This document shows positions 22,401 to 33,915 of a DNA stretch of 64,000 nucleotides, one piece after another; positions within the stretch are counted from its first letter, which is position 1, and each line of letters starts with the position of its first letter. This DNA comes from Bemisia tabaci (Eukaryota > Arthropoda > Insecta > Hemiptera > Aleyrodidae). Location: NCBI RefSeq assembly GCF_918797505.1, contig NC_092798.1, positions 47,762,985 to 47,826,984 on the forward strand, written 5' to 3'. A program made the translations under genes and the position numbers. A model generated the notes under the pieces. That model was not told the origin of the DNA. It ran no database searches and worked only from the letters and a program-made list of their open reading frames with translations.

Positions 22401-22673
22401 TGGACTTAGGGTGGTGCTTCAGCCCCTAGTTCCGTGTATTGCTATTATTAGTATTGTATTGTACTGCGATGTAATAATGAAAGAGCGAAAAACTTTGGTA
22501 AAAGAGCGTATGAGGCTTGCAGTGCTGCTAAGATCGTGCAATTATTCATAGCGTTTTCGGCAGATAAAATCCATTCACAGTTGACTTGATTCCTTACAAA
22601 AGAGAGTGAAAACTTGTAGCAGATTTAGGAAAAAATTCATAGCAGAACTGCCTGATAAGATTATTTTAACTAG

Positions 22674-24890
22674 CCCTCGTCTTCCCGACCAGGGCCTGAG
22701 AGGCCCTGGGCTTGTTTGTTTTTTGTGGCATTTCTTCTCAAAGCTATCTATAATTTTGTGCTTTTGTGACATCTCTACAAAAACCTTCAAAAACAATATT
22801 TTAGTGAAATTATAAAAAAAAAAAAAAATTCTAGGCACAGTAATTTTTTTTTCACCTCTACCCCGTGACTTCCCAACCAGGGCCTCCCAGGCCCTGCTGT
22901 CAATTCAGAGGGAATTTTTGTTTTATTTCGCCATGATAGTTGGCACTAGTGTTTGTTATTGTTTTGTTTTGAGGTTATGTGATTATCGCCGATGTTCAAG
23001 ATAAATTGATAAGAAACAAGACCATTTTTTTTTCAAGTAAGTAATGTTTTTTGTTATTTTATCATTCAAAATGTAGGAGTATTTATCATGTGGGATGCAT
23101 TCATCAAATAGTTTGCATTTACTTTTCATCATATAAACTTGCCAGTTCTACATTGAACTCAGCTATTTATTCCCATCAGAAAACCAATCTTCAGTTTAGA
23201 AAACAGATGTTTTAATTCTTTTGAAAACCTAAACTTTTTGTAGAATTTGTTTCTGAAACGCCTCGTAAAGCTAGTCTGAATTTATTTCACGCTAATTTGG
23301 CCTTCATCTTTTTTTTCCTAGAAAATGGCTTTGAACGATACTGAGATAGATCTTCTTCTCGATAACTCAGAGGATGAAGATGATCCCCCAGGCCCACTTT
23401 GTGATTCCGATCTGGAGTCTGATTACTCTCCCGATGACTCGGAAGACAGCGATGCCTCTACTGACTCCAATTCAGACGATGAGAATGAAACAGCTAGTCA
23501 AATTACGAATGCTGCCAATGGAAGAGACGGTCCTCCTCCAAACAACGCTCCGGCTCCAGCACAAAATGTAGCCAGAGGAAGGGGACGCGGCAGATTTTAT
23601 TTTTACTTAGTCAATACTTTTCCTGCCTTAGTCATGTTAAGTTAGTTACCTTGTGCTAGTTTCTTCGCATTCGTTACCAGTACTTTAGTTACTTTACGTT
23701 TGTTTTTGCGCTAAGTTTGTGTTTCTTTTTTTGAAAATTTATCTAACGTAATGTGTTCTTGGTTTTTGTAAATAGCTATTATGTTAGGTATTTCATGATT
23801 TCAAAGGTTCTAACAGGCAGTAAAATTTTAACTGTAGGCACTTATCTCCCTCTTTCAAAAATGTAGAGGTATTCCTCAGATATTGTATTTTTTTGTGACT
23901 GAATTTTCAAATGTTTCCAATCAGTTTAGAATTTTTCTTTCCTTACATATTTTCTTATTTTCTACTTTATGACTGATGAAATAAGACTGAATAAAAATAT
24001 GATTCAAAAAAAATATTTTATTCTTTTACATTGTCCTATTTGTCTCTCAAACCTAAATAAAATAAAGAAAAAAGAGAAAAAAAAAGAAGCCTCAGTTGTT
24101 AGAAAGTGTCCCACGCAGAGAAAATGTTTCCAAAATATGATAAAAACTAAAAAAAACAAAAAAAAATTGAAAAAAATGCAAAACATAATGAACAAACCAA
24201 GCAGGCTATTTGATATTAGCAAATTTTTTACTTTAGTTTTGTAAAAATGAATAACTCACATGGTATTTTCTGTGAATTATGCGATTTTTTATAAAATTAT
24301 TTTTGGAAGTTTTGCCATTTTTTTTTCTTTTTCTCATTGTTTTGATGGAAAAGAGAGAGGGTTGGAGTGATGGATGGAATACTGAAGAGTTGAGAGTACT
24401 GCATTCAAAATCAAAAATCAAAATTAAAATTATAACCACAACCTAATCAGTAAAAACCATGATGTTAAGAGTTGACGCGCCGTAAGCGGTTGAGTACATT
24501 CTTATAACTTTTCCCTCCCCCTCCCTCTTTCACTTCACCAAAACATTTTATGACACATAGTTATGAAAGATACTGTATATAAAGGCTAAAATAATAATAA
24601 TTCATGGAAAATTAAATCAAAACAAGAAAAATGAATAATATACTTGTATGAAAATCAGGAACTTGGAATTTTCAGAGCTTGAGCGGGGGGGGGGGGGGGA
24701 GGTGAGGAGGTTATGCAAGAAATTATTTTTTAGTGAAAACAAAAAGTAGAAAAAGGGATATAACGTGTAAACTAGAGAAAAAGCGACAAAAAATAAGTGC
24801 CTCCCAGAGGCACGAGGCCGACGGCCTCAGAGGGCCTCCGAGGCCCTGGTCGGGCATTAGCGTAGAAAAAAATGGTCGGGAAGACGAGGG
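22674..24890 (+). mobile_element. piggyBac-like non-autonomous element
   Basis: Inverted termini CCCTCGTCTTCCCGACCA lie at 22674-22691 and, inverted, at 24873-24890. The tetranucleotide CTAG flanks both ends. Subterminal palindromes of the type AGGGCCTGAGAGGCCCT follow inside each end. The CCC start and palindromic 4 bp target fit the piggyBac superfamily, whose usual target is TTAA; TTAA itself lies at 22666-22669, next to the left end only. The only coding piece is the acidic ORF at 23325. Confidence 0.65.
23325..23645 (+). pseudogene. Acidic N-terminal fragment of a piggyBac-like transposase
   Basis: ATG follows a good acceptor (ttttttttcctag). The first ~90 residues are highly acidic (DLLLDNSEDEDDPPGPLC, SPDDSEDSDASTDSNSDDE) and end with GRGRGRGR, after which the frame continues into unrelated hydrophobic residues and stops. 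piggyBac transposases commonly begin with such an acidic segment. The catalytic DDD domain is absent, so the sequence is a relic or a truncated exon. Confidence 0.55.
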
Positions 24891-25412
24891 CTAGAGAACT
24901 ATGTTGCAAAATCTTAACAGCATTGAAAGTAGCATACGCCCTTTTACCGAAGAATACTTCAATTCTAGTCATTATAAGTGCTTTTTTGAAAAATTGGAGT
25001 GTCAATGTATGGACCGATCATTGAAAAATGGTCATAAAAAAGTGAAGTTTTTTCCAGTTATTCACTCCTGCTATTAACTGGTAACCCTAAATTCACAAGT
25101 CCAACAGTGAAAGATCATGTACAGTTTTTTCCCCGAAAATCAGCTGTATTTACTTGTTTCAACCTCTGAATTGTCATAACTCGCTTGAAAATTAATCAAT
25201 CAACTTGAAATGTATACAAATGTTTACCTTTTATAGTTCCTTTCAAACTCGTAGCACAATATACTTTATTTTGCATTTAAACTTAATTTATATCTTAGTT
25301 TATATTTAAAAGTTTTTTTGAGAATTCCATAAAAAAATACCATAAAATACAACTCTCTATTGGTAGCAATATGCATTAAAGAACTAACATGTTTTTCAAC
25401 ATGTATAATACG

Positions 25413-26005
25413 GTTGTTTCCGATTCGCCTTCAGTTGCCACCGCAGCAATTGTTGTTGCGAATATGTTGAGCGTGCTAATCTCAGCTCATTACATACTTG
25501 ACTCTCTGAAGGCGTTTCATGTGCGAAAGTGAGCACCCTGTTGGTGAACATCAGAAGTAAGATTTAATGACAGGGTGCGCTACTTGCGCGCACATAAAGC
25601 GCCTTCAGGGAGTCTAGTATGTAATGAGTTGAAACCAGCACGCACAACGTATTCGTAACAACAATTGCTGCAGACGCAGCAGAAGGCGAATTGTTCTGTT
25701 AAAAAAAAGAGTATGGTAGGTAGTCTGCATGTAACGAGAGTGTATGTATTCGATCGAAATGAATCTAACGAATGATAAAAACGTGTGAACCGATCAACAC
25801 TAACTCAATAGACAAATAAATAAGAAAACGGACCATAATCAGAAGAAAACTTGAATTTACTATGAAAATTTCAAACTGCGATGCCTCGAAATTAGGATAA
25901 GCCGAGATTTTTATTTCCCGCGATTTTAAGTCCTCACGTACCATAGACTCGCCTACCGCAACCGTTTTCGGATGCATTTTTGTCGCATTTTCGTTTTTGC
26001 TTCAA
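25413..26005. mobile_element. Foldback element, core and right arm only
   Basis: Begins at the palindromic core (cgattcgccttcagttgcc...) and continues through gtatgtattcgatcgaaatg to the end gcttcaa. The left arm is missing. Confidence 0.7.
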
Positions 26006-26040
26006 TATCACAGTGTTCGGGGAACTTAAAAACAGGCCTA

Positions 26041-26274
26041 CACTGGAAAAAAAACACATTGGATCTAGAGACCAGACTCTTAAAAACATCGACAAGAAAA
26101 AGTACTCTTGATTCAATCAGAATCTATCTTAAATCAAGAACCAAGCCTCTTCATTTAAGCGGATTTCGTTTTGATTTAAGCAAAAATCTGATTGAATCAA
26201 GAGTATTTTTTCTTGTCAATGTTTTCAAGAGTCTGGACTCTAGATCCAATGTGTTTTTTTTTTTTTTTCCAGTG
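26041..26274. mobile_element. Tc1/mariner-like miniature element (CACTGGAAAAAAAAC ends)
   Basis: Arms starting cactggaaaaaaaacacatt, 234 bp, TA on both sides. Almost fully palindromic. Second copy at 61395-61619. Confidence 0.8.
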
Positions 26275-28600
26275 TATATAGAATAGTGATTATGATCGCA
26301 CGAGATGATCGCTTCTCTAATACGAATGTATTAAAGCTCTCCCGCTTGTTTGAAGTTTTTATGTGGAAAAAATGAGAAAGGCAAGTGAATTATTTCTACT
26401 TTTCACGTGCTACGCCAACGAGTAAATATTTTAGAGTCATTTTAAAAGTTGAAAGTAGTCTCGGCTGATTTCTGTGGATCAACGGCTAACAATGTAAAAC
26501 AAGAACAAGAGGAAGCACAAATTCCCGTGTATGTTCGGGTATGCATGTTTCCGAAACTTTGATGACCCAAGAAAGTTGCTGAAACCTTGTTAGACAAACC
26601 GATTTATCCTCGCTCTCTTGCCAAATGTTCGTGTTTATTCAATATTTCTCCCTCTCAAGCATGCAGGATTGCAGGTGCGATGCGAAGATAAGGCACTCAG
26701 GGAGGCGAGTATTTACACTAACTTTCCCCACATGCCGGTCTCTATTGGCACAAAAATGAAGTTAAACGGTCGCAACTTATTTTTTAGGACACAAGATAAA
26801 GTTTTCCGCCGAAGCACATAAGACAAAAGTCCCACTCCTCGAAACCTCTCCTCGGTGAATTGAGATCCCGTTTTCCACCGTCGACCACAAATAAATTCAT
26901 TGTAATCATTTTCTAAGCATTAAACTTTTCTTAAAAAGTATACAAAAATTCAACTCGGTTTCACTCCCTACTTGGAACGTGTTTCGACATCTTTGATGTC
27001 ATTCTCAGCCACGACCAATATAAGGTTCTCGTAAGGTGCCGAAACACGTCCCAAGAAGGAGGAATAGTGCAAGTGAGCTGAAATTTCGTCTATTTTCAAA
27101 TAAAAATTTAATCGTTGACATGTGCGGCACCAATTTATTATTTATTTGTATATTGGTATATTTATAATATTTATGTTTCGTGTATTAAGATTTTGTGAAT
27201 ATGTCTCATTACAACTTCGGGTGAAAAGAAGATAAAATTACTAAAATGATAAAAATATAAAATATTTAAAAAAAAAACACACATTTACGTAAATCAAAAG
27301 AAAACAGACTATTGCAGTTTCCGTCTACCGAGTTTTGGTGACCAAAACGTGGAACGGAACGAAAGTCTCCAAAGATTACACAAATTATCATCATCCACTC
27401 ACGCAAGTATTCTTCCCGATTTTGACTTCCAAATATGTTACATACGATCATCATGTTGTACATCGATGTGTAATCGACATTATACCACCTATCTGAAAAC
27501 TAGCAATTTTGCAGAGCGAAGAGAATATTTAGTCATTTTTGTAATTCTGAAATTAGATTTGCATTTATTTCATACACTACAGCGTCGTTGAAGCGCTCTA
27601 CTACAGAATTGGAAAAAACTAAAATCATCAGCTTGCGTAATTTATACTGATCTAGAATACGGCAAACTTGCTAATTTTTTTTCGCCAAAATTGTCGGTTA
27701 GGCGCTGTTTTTCGTTCGCCCTCGATATTGTATGTGAGAGTATGGAGGAAGTGTCGTCACTGAAAGTTACAATATTATAACATGATAATTGATTAAGAAA
27801 TCGAGCTACAAGCCAAAAAGTGATTTTTTAATCAATTATCTTGTTCTATGCAGCTTAGCCAGCCAAATTTGGCATTAAAATGTAGTTACAATTATATTTT
27901 TTCACAATCCTCATTTAATTCAGCACATTAATGAATGCATAAACACCGTCAATGAAATCCAAAGTTTTGCAGCTATGCCGGATGAAAAAGTTCTCATTGT
28001 TTATCTCGAACTGTAGGAATAACAGTAGAAGGCTCATCAAAAACTTAGACAACTTGAAACAACCGTATAAGAAGTGCAAGTAAGTTTCTCGGTTAACGGT
28101 GCAACATTCACACCTCCGTGGTATTTGATCGTTGATGTTCAATTGAAAGAGTTACTGTAGTTACGATGGATGCAGGATGTTTACCCTCGAGGCAACTGAT
28201 GTAACAGTAACATTAATTGTTCATATGGAAATAATATACATTTTACTCTGGAAACTGAATAAAAAATATTGAGACAAGACAAGCGTTCCAGCATGGAAAA
28301 CTTGATCTGCAGTCTTAAGAGAATGTGCACCATGAACGTGTGGCCTCTAATTGCTCAATATGTTTTGATAAAATACAAATTTTGAATTCGTCAGACGGAT
28401 TTATTTGCAAATGGACCAAATACCTCGAGCAAAAAAGATGCAGTACCAAAAAAAAATCGAGATTTTTTTATAGGACAAGGGGTCTGCTTGCTGAAAAATT
28501 TTCCTATAGTTTCTCATTAAAAAAATTGTGTTTCAAATTCTGAACTTCAATATTTTGCAAAGATATTGTGTGTATTTATCTTTAAAAATGAGTGTAAAAT
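26275..28600. other. Intergenic stretch without recognised feature
   Basis: AT-rich, apparently low-copy. Only short frames of random-looking composition. No clear TIR elements. Confidence 0.4.
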
Positions 28601-28629
28601 TGAGTTGTCTAAGTTGGTAGCTTGAAATT

Positions 28630-31450
28630 AAGGTACGTTACCTCGTCTAGCACAGGACGAATTGAAGAAAGTGAAAGCTCTCATGAAGTTCACAGGCATG
28701 AAGTAAATTAAAAAGTGGGAAAAAAGTGACAAACAGCATTACAGAATTATTTCCTTTGAAGTTTTTGGAGAATTTAGATTGATGGTCGACTTAATGTATC
28801 TGAACATTCTAAAATAGCATGTTCATAACTGTCTTCGGTGAAATATATGTTTAAGCAGGGAGCAGTTTGACAAATTTTAAATATGCATCCTTAAATAAGC
28901 TCCTCCTTTTGCACGGTGGTATAATATTTGTCTTTTCTCAGATGCGGGAACAAGACTGGATTTTTCTGTTGCAAAATTGGACCAATCGATTCAATTTTGA
29001 CAGGAAAATAATAGTGCGATTTTTGCCCAAAATTTCGCTCATTTTTGTAAGTATTTACAGGGATAAGCAGTGAAACCTTCAATTAGGTCAGCTTGAGTTC
29101 CCAATTGGTGAACTTAAGTTCGCTCTTTCGGGTGTAAGGAAAAGGTTACGTTCATTTTTATTGTCATTTCTGAAAATCCAGCGACTTCAGCCGCAGCAGG
29201 GGTGGCTTAGTGCATCAGGTTCGCCTTCAATTTCGAATGATACCGTGCAACGCTCGGGTGGTCGAATAGTTGCATTGCGCATTTGTACGCTAAGAGGTCA
29301 CGTTTATTTCGTTATTTTTCCTCAAAATCCAGCGTGCGTCAAAGCCGCCTTCAATTTTGAGTGACACTGTGCTACGCATGAGTGTTCGAATAGTGTTTCA
29401 GTGTTTAGTGTCTAGGCGAAGGTATTGATTATGTTCATTGTTTTCCTTTAACATCTAACGACTATATCCGTTGCAGGAATCGACCTAAGTTGGTGCTTTT
29501 AGTTCGCCTTCAATTTCGAGTGATACTGTGCCACTCTTGGGTGGTCAAACAGTTGCATTGCGTTTATGATCGCTAAATATAGGTCGTGTTTACTTGTATT
29601 ATTATGTTTTGAACGGCTCAAAGCTATACTGGTGTGCCTGACTTTAAGCATCTGAGAGACAGTCAGAAAAGTATTCATTGGTAATAGGATAGGATATCAA
29701 AGATATGTCACTGCAAGAAGACTGACCTCTTTACGGTGAGATTCTGTTGCTTCAAGAATGATATGAGGGGCCCAACAATTTCCTAACAAAAATACAATTT
29801 GCCGGGGGGACTTTTGCAGCGGTAAAATGTAACAACGTTCTTTCGTTGGGTTTAGACAATGAACCATAAAAAGCGAAAGTTCTCACGAAGTTATTAGATA
29901 CTGAGTAAGTTAAGCAGTGGGAAAAAGTTGACGAAAAGCACTACTTAATGTGTCATAATGTGTCAGCAAAATATTCATAACCTCTCTCCCAAAAATATGT
30001 TTTGACAAGAAGCAATTTCCCAAAATTTCGCAACGTTGAAACAAAGTTACGTACTTTTGGCAGGTAAGCGATGAACTGTGAAACTTCGCTAACGATAAGC
30101 CCTCATTAGTTAAACGGTGAGAAAAATATGGTGAAAAGGACTGCATTTCGACTGTTTCGACGTTTCAACATTACAATTTGTAATTTCTGTTGAAAATTTT
30201 AAGTCCAACCTTTTTGATTGACTTGATCCATAGTGCGTCGAATTGTAGATAGGGTCTTTCGTCGGGTAAACGATAACTGTGAAAAGTGAAAGTTCCCACG
30301 AAGTTTCGCTGACGATACGTCCTCATTAAATTAGGAAATGAGGAAAAGATGTCGAAAAGCACTACATTCCGACTGAAAATGAGAGGGACATTTTCTCAAA
30401 ATTTTGCATACAATCATGGTATAAACTAGAGAGATTTTCAATTAGAAACCCCTAGCAGTCTCCCGCTAAAAAATACAGTTTTTGAGTGGAAATTGTGCAA
30501 CGTCGAATCGAAGATAGGTTATTTCGTCAGGTAAACGATGAACTGTGACAAGTGAAAGTTCTCAGGAAACTTTGCTGACAAAAAGCTCTCATTAAGCTTG
30601 ACAGTGAAAAACATGTGGCAAAAAGCACTAAATGCCGATTGAAAATGAAAGGGTAATTTGTTTCAAAATAATAATCAGAGAGAATCCCAAATAGAAACGC
30701 CTAACATTCTTCTAATAAAAATACGGTTATCTAGTAAAAACTTCGTATCGTAGAATCGTAGGCATGTTTTTCCTTCGTGTAAACGATGAACTGAATCGCA
30801 TTTAGCAAAAAAGAACCAGCGCAATTACATTGTTTTCAAAAAGGCTCAACTTCTCATTTTCTTTTAAAAATACTTAATATAAGTCCAATATTAAAATTCT
30901 CGGAATTATTTCCCTATATATTTAACAATTTTTGCAGGAAACTAAAACTATTTGTTATCCTAGGAGATTTCCCAGATAATTATGAAGAGACAATATTTTT
31001 ACAACATTGTAATCGCACTGGTTCTTTTTTGCTAAGGCGATCCAGTTCATTGTTTACTAGAAGAAAAAAGCTCTCAACGATTTGGAGTCGCGAAATTTCC
31101 ACTCGAAAACCGTATTTTTATTAAAAGCCTGCTAGGCGTTTCTGATTATAAATTTCTCTGAGTTTTACATCAATTGCAAGCAAAATTTTGGAGACAAATT
31201 TTTATTAAAAAAATACTTAATATAATTAAATTTAACACTTTTTTGCGAGAAGCCAAAACTCCTTGCTATTCTGGGAGATTTTTCAGATAACTATGAAAAA
31301 ACAACATTTTTACAACATGGTAATCGCCCTGCTTCCTTTTTGCCAGATGCGATTCAACTGTGGAAAGTGAAAGTTCCCACGAAGTTTCGCTGACGATAGA
31401 CCCTCATCAAGTTGGAGAGTGGGAAAAAGGTGGCGAAAAGCTACTACTCA
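28630..31450. repeat. Degenerate tandem repeat region
   Basis: The phrase gtgaaagttcccacgaag, with gatgaactgtg before and agtgggaaaaa after, recurs at about 28670, 29876, 30082, 30290, 30556 and 31370. Spacing is near 210-270 bp where undisturbed. Within it, cgccttcaatttcgagtgat recurs at about 29222, 29349 and 29502. A TIR element occupies 30785-31050. Confidence 0.7.
30785..31050. mobile_element. TIR element (GCATTTAGCAAAAAAGAACC ends)
   Basis: Left gaactgaatcgcatttagca and right inverse ...ttttgctaaggcgatccagttc; relatives at 4873-5262 and 32000-32253. Confidence 0.7.
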
Positions 31451-31880
31451 CCGGGTGAAAGTTGGATCCTAGTTAGGGTCTCCATGGAGTCATCGGGCGG
31501 GAAATTGTCGCGAAGTTGGGAGGTAAACAAACTGTTGCAGGCTAATGAATAACCTGTAATTAGGGCTAATGACCGCCACCGGAGTCGGGAGCTCCGGGCC
31601 GACTCGCGTCGCGTCGCGCGAGCTCACTGAGTGAACACTGAGTGACTTTAACTCGGACCGGGGGCAGCCTGACTCCCGAATTGTTTCCCGGCTAACTAGG
31701 CGCCTCATTTAGACCGATCAGCCCGATACCAGGATCCCTATCGATTCTGCTCAATAGCTCCCCCGAACCGCGGATGTTTCTCTTGTTTATTGTTTAGCCC
31801 GGTTGCTATGAGAGACCACGTGTTCCCCGACGGCATCTCCGAGTCGCTTGACCTGCTAATGTTAGTTTAAGCCCTTCCGT
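31440..31880. other. GC-rich low-copy island
   Basis: CpG-rich sequence (cgcgtcgcgtcgcgcgagct) with ctaatgaataacctgtaatt and aattagggctaatgac, which contain TAAT cores as bound by homeodomains. No convincing ORF and no repeat seen elsewhere in the window. A regulatory element is possible. Confidence 0.3.
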
Positions 31881-31999
31881 CTTGGCAATATCACCGTTTT
31901 CTCCAGCGTCCGGTAGATCAAAAATATTTTAGGTCAAATTTGCATGACATTTTTTGATTTGTCAGCTCAATATCGTGTTAATACCAAGGTGATGAAATA

Positions 32000-32253
32000 G
32001 ATCGCATTTAGCAAAAAGGAACCACCTCGATTACAGTTTTGTAAAAAGGTTTATTTTTCACGGTTATATCTAAAACATCTCTCAGAATAGCAAAAAGTTA
32101 TTGCTCCCCACCAAAAAATTGTTAATTTCAAAGGAGAATAATTGTGTACATTTTAATACTGCAAATATATTGATTATTTTTAAAGGGAAAGAAGAAGTTG
32201 CACGATTTTGAAAACACTGTAATCGCGCTGGTTCCTTTTTGCTGAATGCGATC
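32000..32253. mobile_element. TIR element (GATCGCATTTAGCAAAAAGG ends)
   Basis: gatcgcatttagcaaaaagg and its inverse, 254 bp, arms of about 45 bp including gattacag. Confidence 0.8.
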
Positions 32254-32260
32254 CAAATGA

Positions 32261-32462
32261 TGCTGGGTCCACAGCATTTTGGAAGGAAAACAAAGTAAAA
32301 AAAAGTCAACTTAATATTCCAACGCAAGCTGCCTGAGCTGAACACTCTCCCCCTTCAATCTGACACTGGTATTCATTAGAGCTCAAAAATGTTTGACTCT
32401 AATTGAAAATTTTTTGGAGCCTTTTGGCTTTGTTTTCCCCGAAAAATGGTATGGACCCAGTA
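32261..32462. mobile_element. Miniature element (TGCTGGGTCCACA ends)
   Basis: tgctgggtccacagcatttt and inverse ...atggacccagta; longer relative of 9021-9131. Confidence 0.7.
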
Positions 32463-32469
32463 CCATTTT

Positions 32470-33276
32470 ATCACCTAGTTAGATACAGTTTGGACCATTT
32501 CTTAGTGTTTTTTCTCTTTAATACTAAGTCCACACATTGTAGAAATCCTGTCCTTTCAATGAAAAAAATAGTTCTGTTCATGGGGCTCATGCAGTTTCCA
32601 TTTAGAGGACGGAGTAATCTGTGCCCACGACTGAAGTTTAGTTCTCACAACAGAAAATTGCTGTAAGTATAACAAAGAGAATGCAGGAGATCTGTGAACA
32701 GAAAGCTTCTGTCATTAGCACCGACTATTTTTTTCTAGTTCCTTTATTGTCCACAATACTTGCCAATTATTGAAGAAATCTCGGGTCAACGTTTGAGCTA
32801 AGTCCTTCAATGTATCAGATCAATGGCTTGTTAATATTGAGGTTACTTGGTACAATGTGAAAAACTTCTCCCTTAGTAAAACATTTTTGCATCAAGAAAA
32901 ACGTACTAAGGTGTTTTTGTAAAAATGCAGAAAAATGAAGCGAAAAGCATGATACATACATAACAAGGAACTGCTCACATGTTGGGGAATGAAACTCACT
33001 CAGATGGACCATTTTTATTAAAGATTCATTTAATTTCAACAAGTAGGTAAGCAAAATATCGTTCCTTAGATTATTTTGTGATCAACAAAATCTGTTGATG
33101 TACATCGTTATCTATATTGGCAGTAAAAATCCTGATGAAACAAAAGTAAATAAATAAATAATTAATCAAAGTAATTAAAGAGAAAAACATTTCAACTGAC
33201 ATAGGGGAAAATAAACCGCCTCTTACACGTCAGTAATAAAAGTGACATCTATTATCAGTGCAAATTTTTTCTAAAT
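32470..33276. other. Sequence downstream of Nox5, no gene seen
   Basis: Low-copy AT-rich sequence beyond the candidate poly(A) signals. No coding region recognised. Confidence 0.4.
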
Positions 33277-33333
33277 TTTATTATGTACATAAGATAGCAG
33301 ATAACTTTCGCACTCGTGTGGCATAAGTTTATT
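33277..33333 (-). promoter_or_regulatory. Candidate poly(A) signals of Nox5
   Basis: Reading the minus strand past the stop codon, AATAAA hexamers occur at 33333-33328 and 33282-33277, which would give a 3' UTR of about 390-440 nt. Nothing else supports the exact cleavage site. Confidence 0.3.
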
Positions 33334-33717
33334 AATGCTTAAATGCCTGAAACCTGAAATAGGTTTTTATACTACTGTATGCTCAATGCAACATTTTTGG
33401 TTCTGAAAGGCCCCGTCTAAAACCCAATGAAGCTATCAGAGAGGAGAAGTCGTACTTTCAACCCTCCTCTTGTGCGAATGGTCCATTTTCCTCTCTAAAA
33501 TGCTAGCCTCAATTTTCCCAACAACTTTCGCATTGGTTTACCTAGATAGGTCGTACCAGCGAAACCAGCGCCGCACGATAGCATTGCGTGAAAACTCTAG
33601 CTCACCCAGGAATTTTGAAACGAAGATAGTTTTTGATGAAAAAGGGTTTTTTTCATGCCAGAAGACCTGTTGCAAGTACAACTCTCTTGTCAGGACCTGG
33701 TGAATTAGAGAAGAATC

Positions 33718-33915
33718 TTAGAAAACTTCCTTCCGGAAGCTGAATCCAAATTGATCACACTTGAATCTCAGCGTTCTGCCAAGTTGAGGAGGTCCACAAT
33801 AGAACACGGTAACTTTTCCTTTCTTCTGATCCAAAAGTTGCTTGAACACTTTGTCCCAGTTTGGTCTGCCTGCATTTGTTCGGGTTTTCAATCCGGTGAT
33901 TAGATCTCGTTTTTC
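33718..33915 (-). CDS. Nox5: Nox5 terminal coding exon
   Basis: Acceptor ...cttccacag. Encodes 65 residues and a TAA stop at 33718-33720. It carries GRPNWDKVF and VFYCGPPQLGRTL (the CGPP nucleotide motif) and ends in FRKEVF, the aromatic C-terminus typical of NOX enzymes. Confidence 0.98.
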   Translation of the reverse strand, partial: EKRDLITGLKTRTNAGRPNWDKVFKQLLDQKKGKVTVFYCGPPQLGRTLRFKCDQFGFSFRKEVF

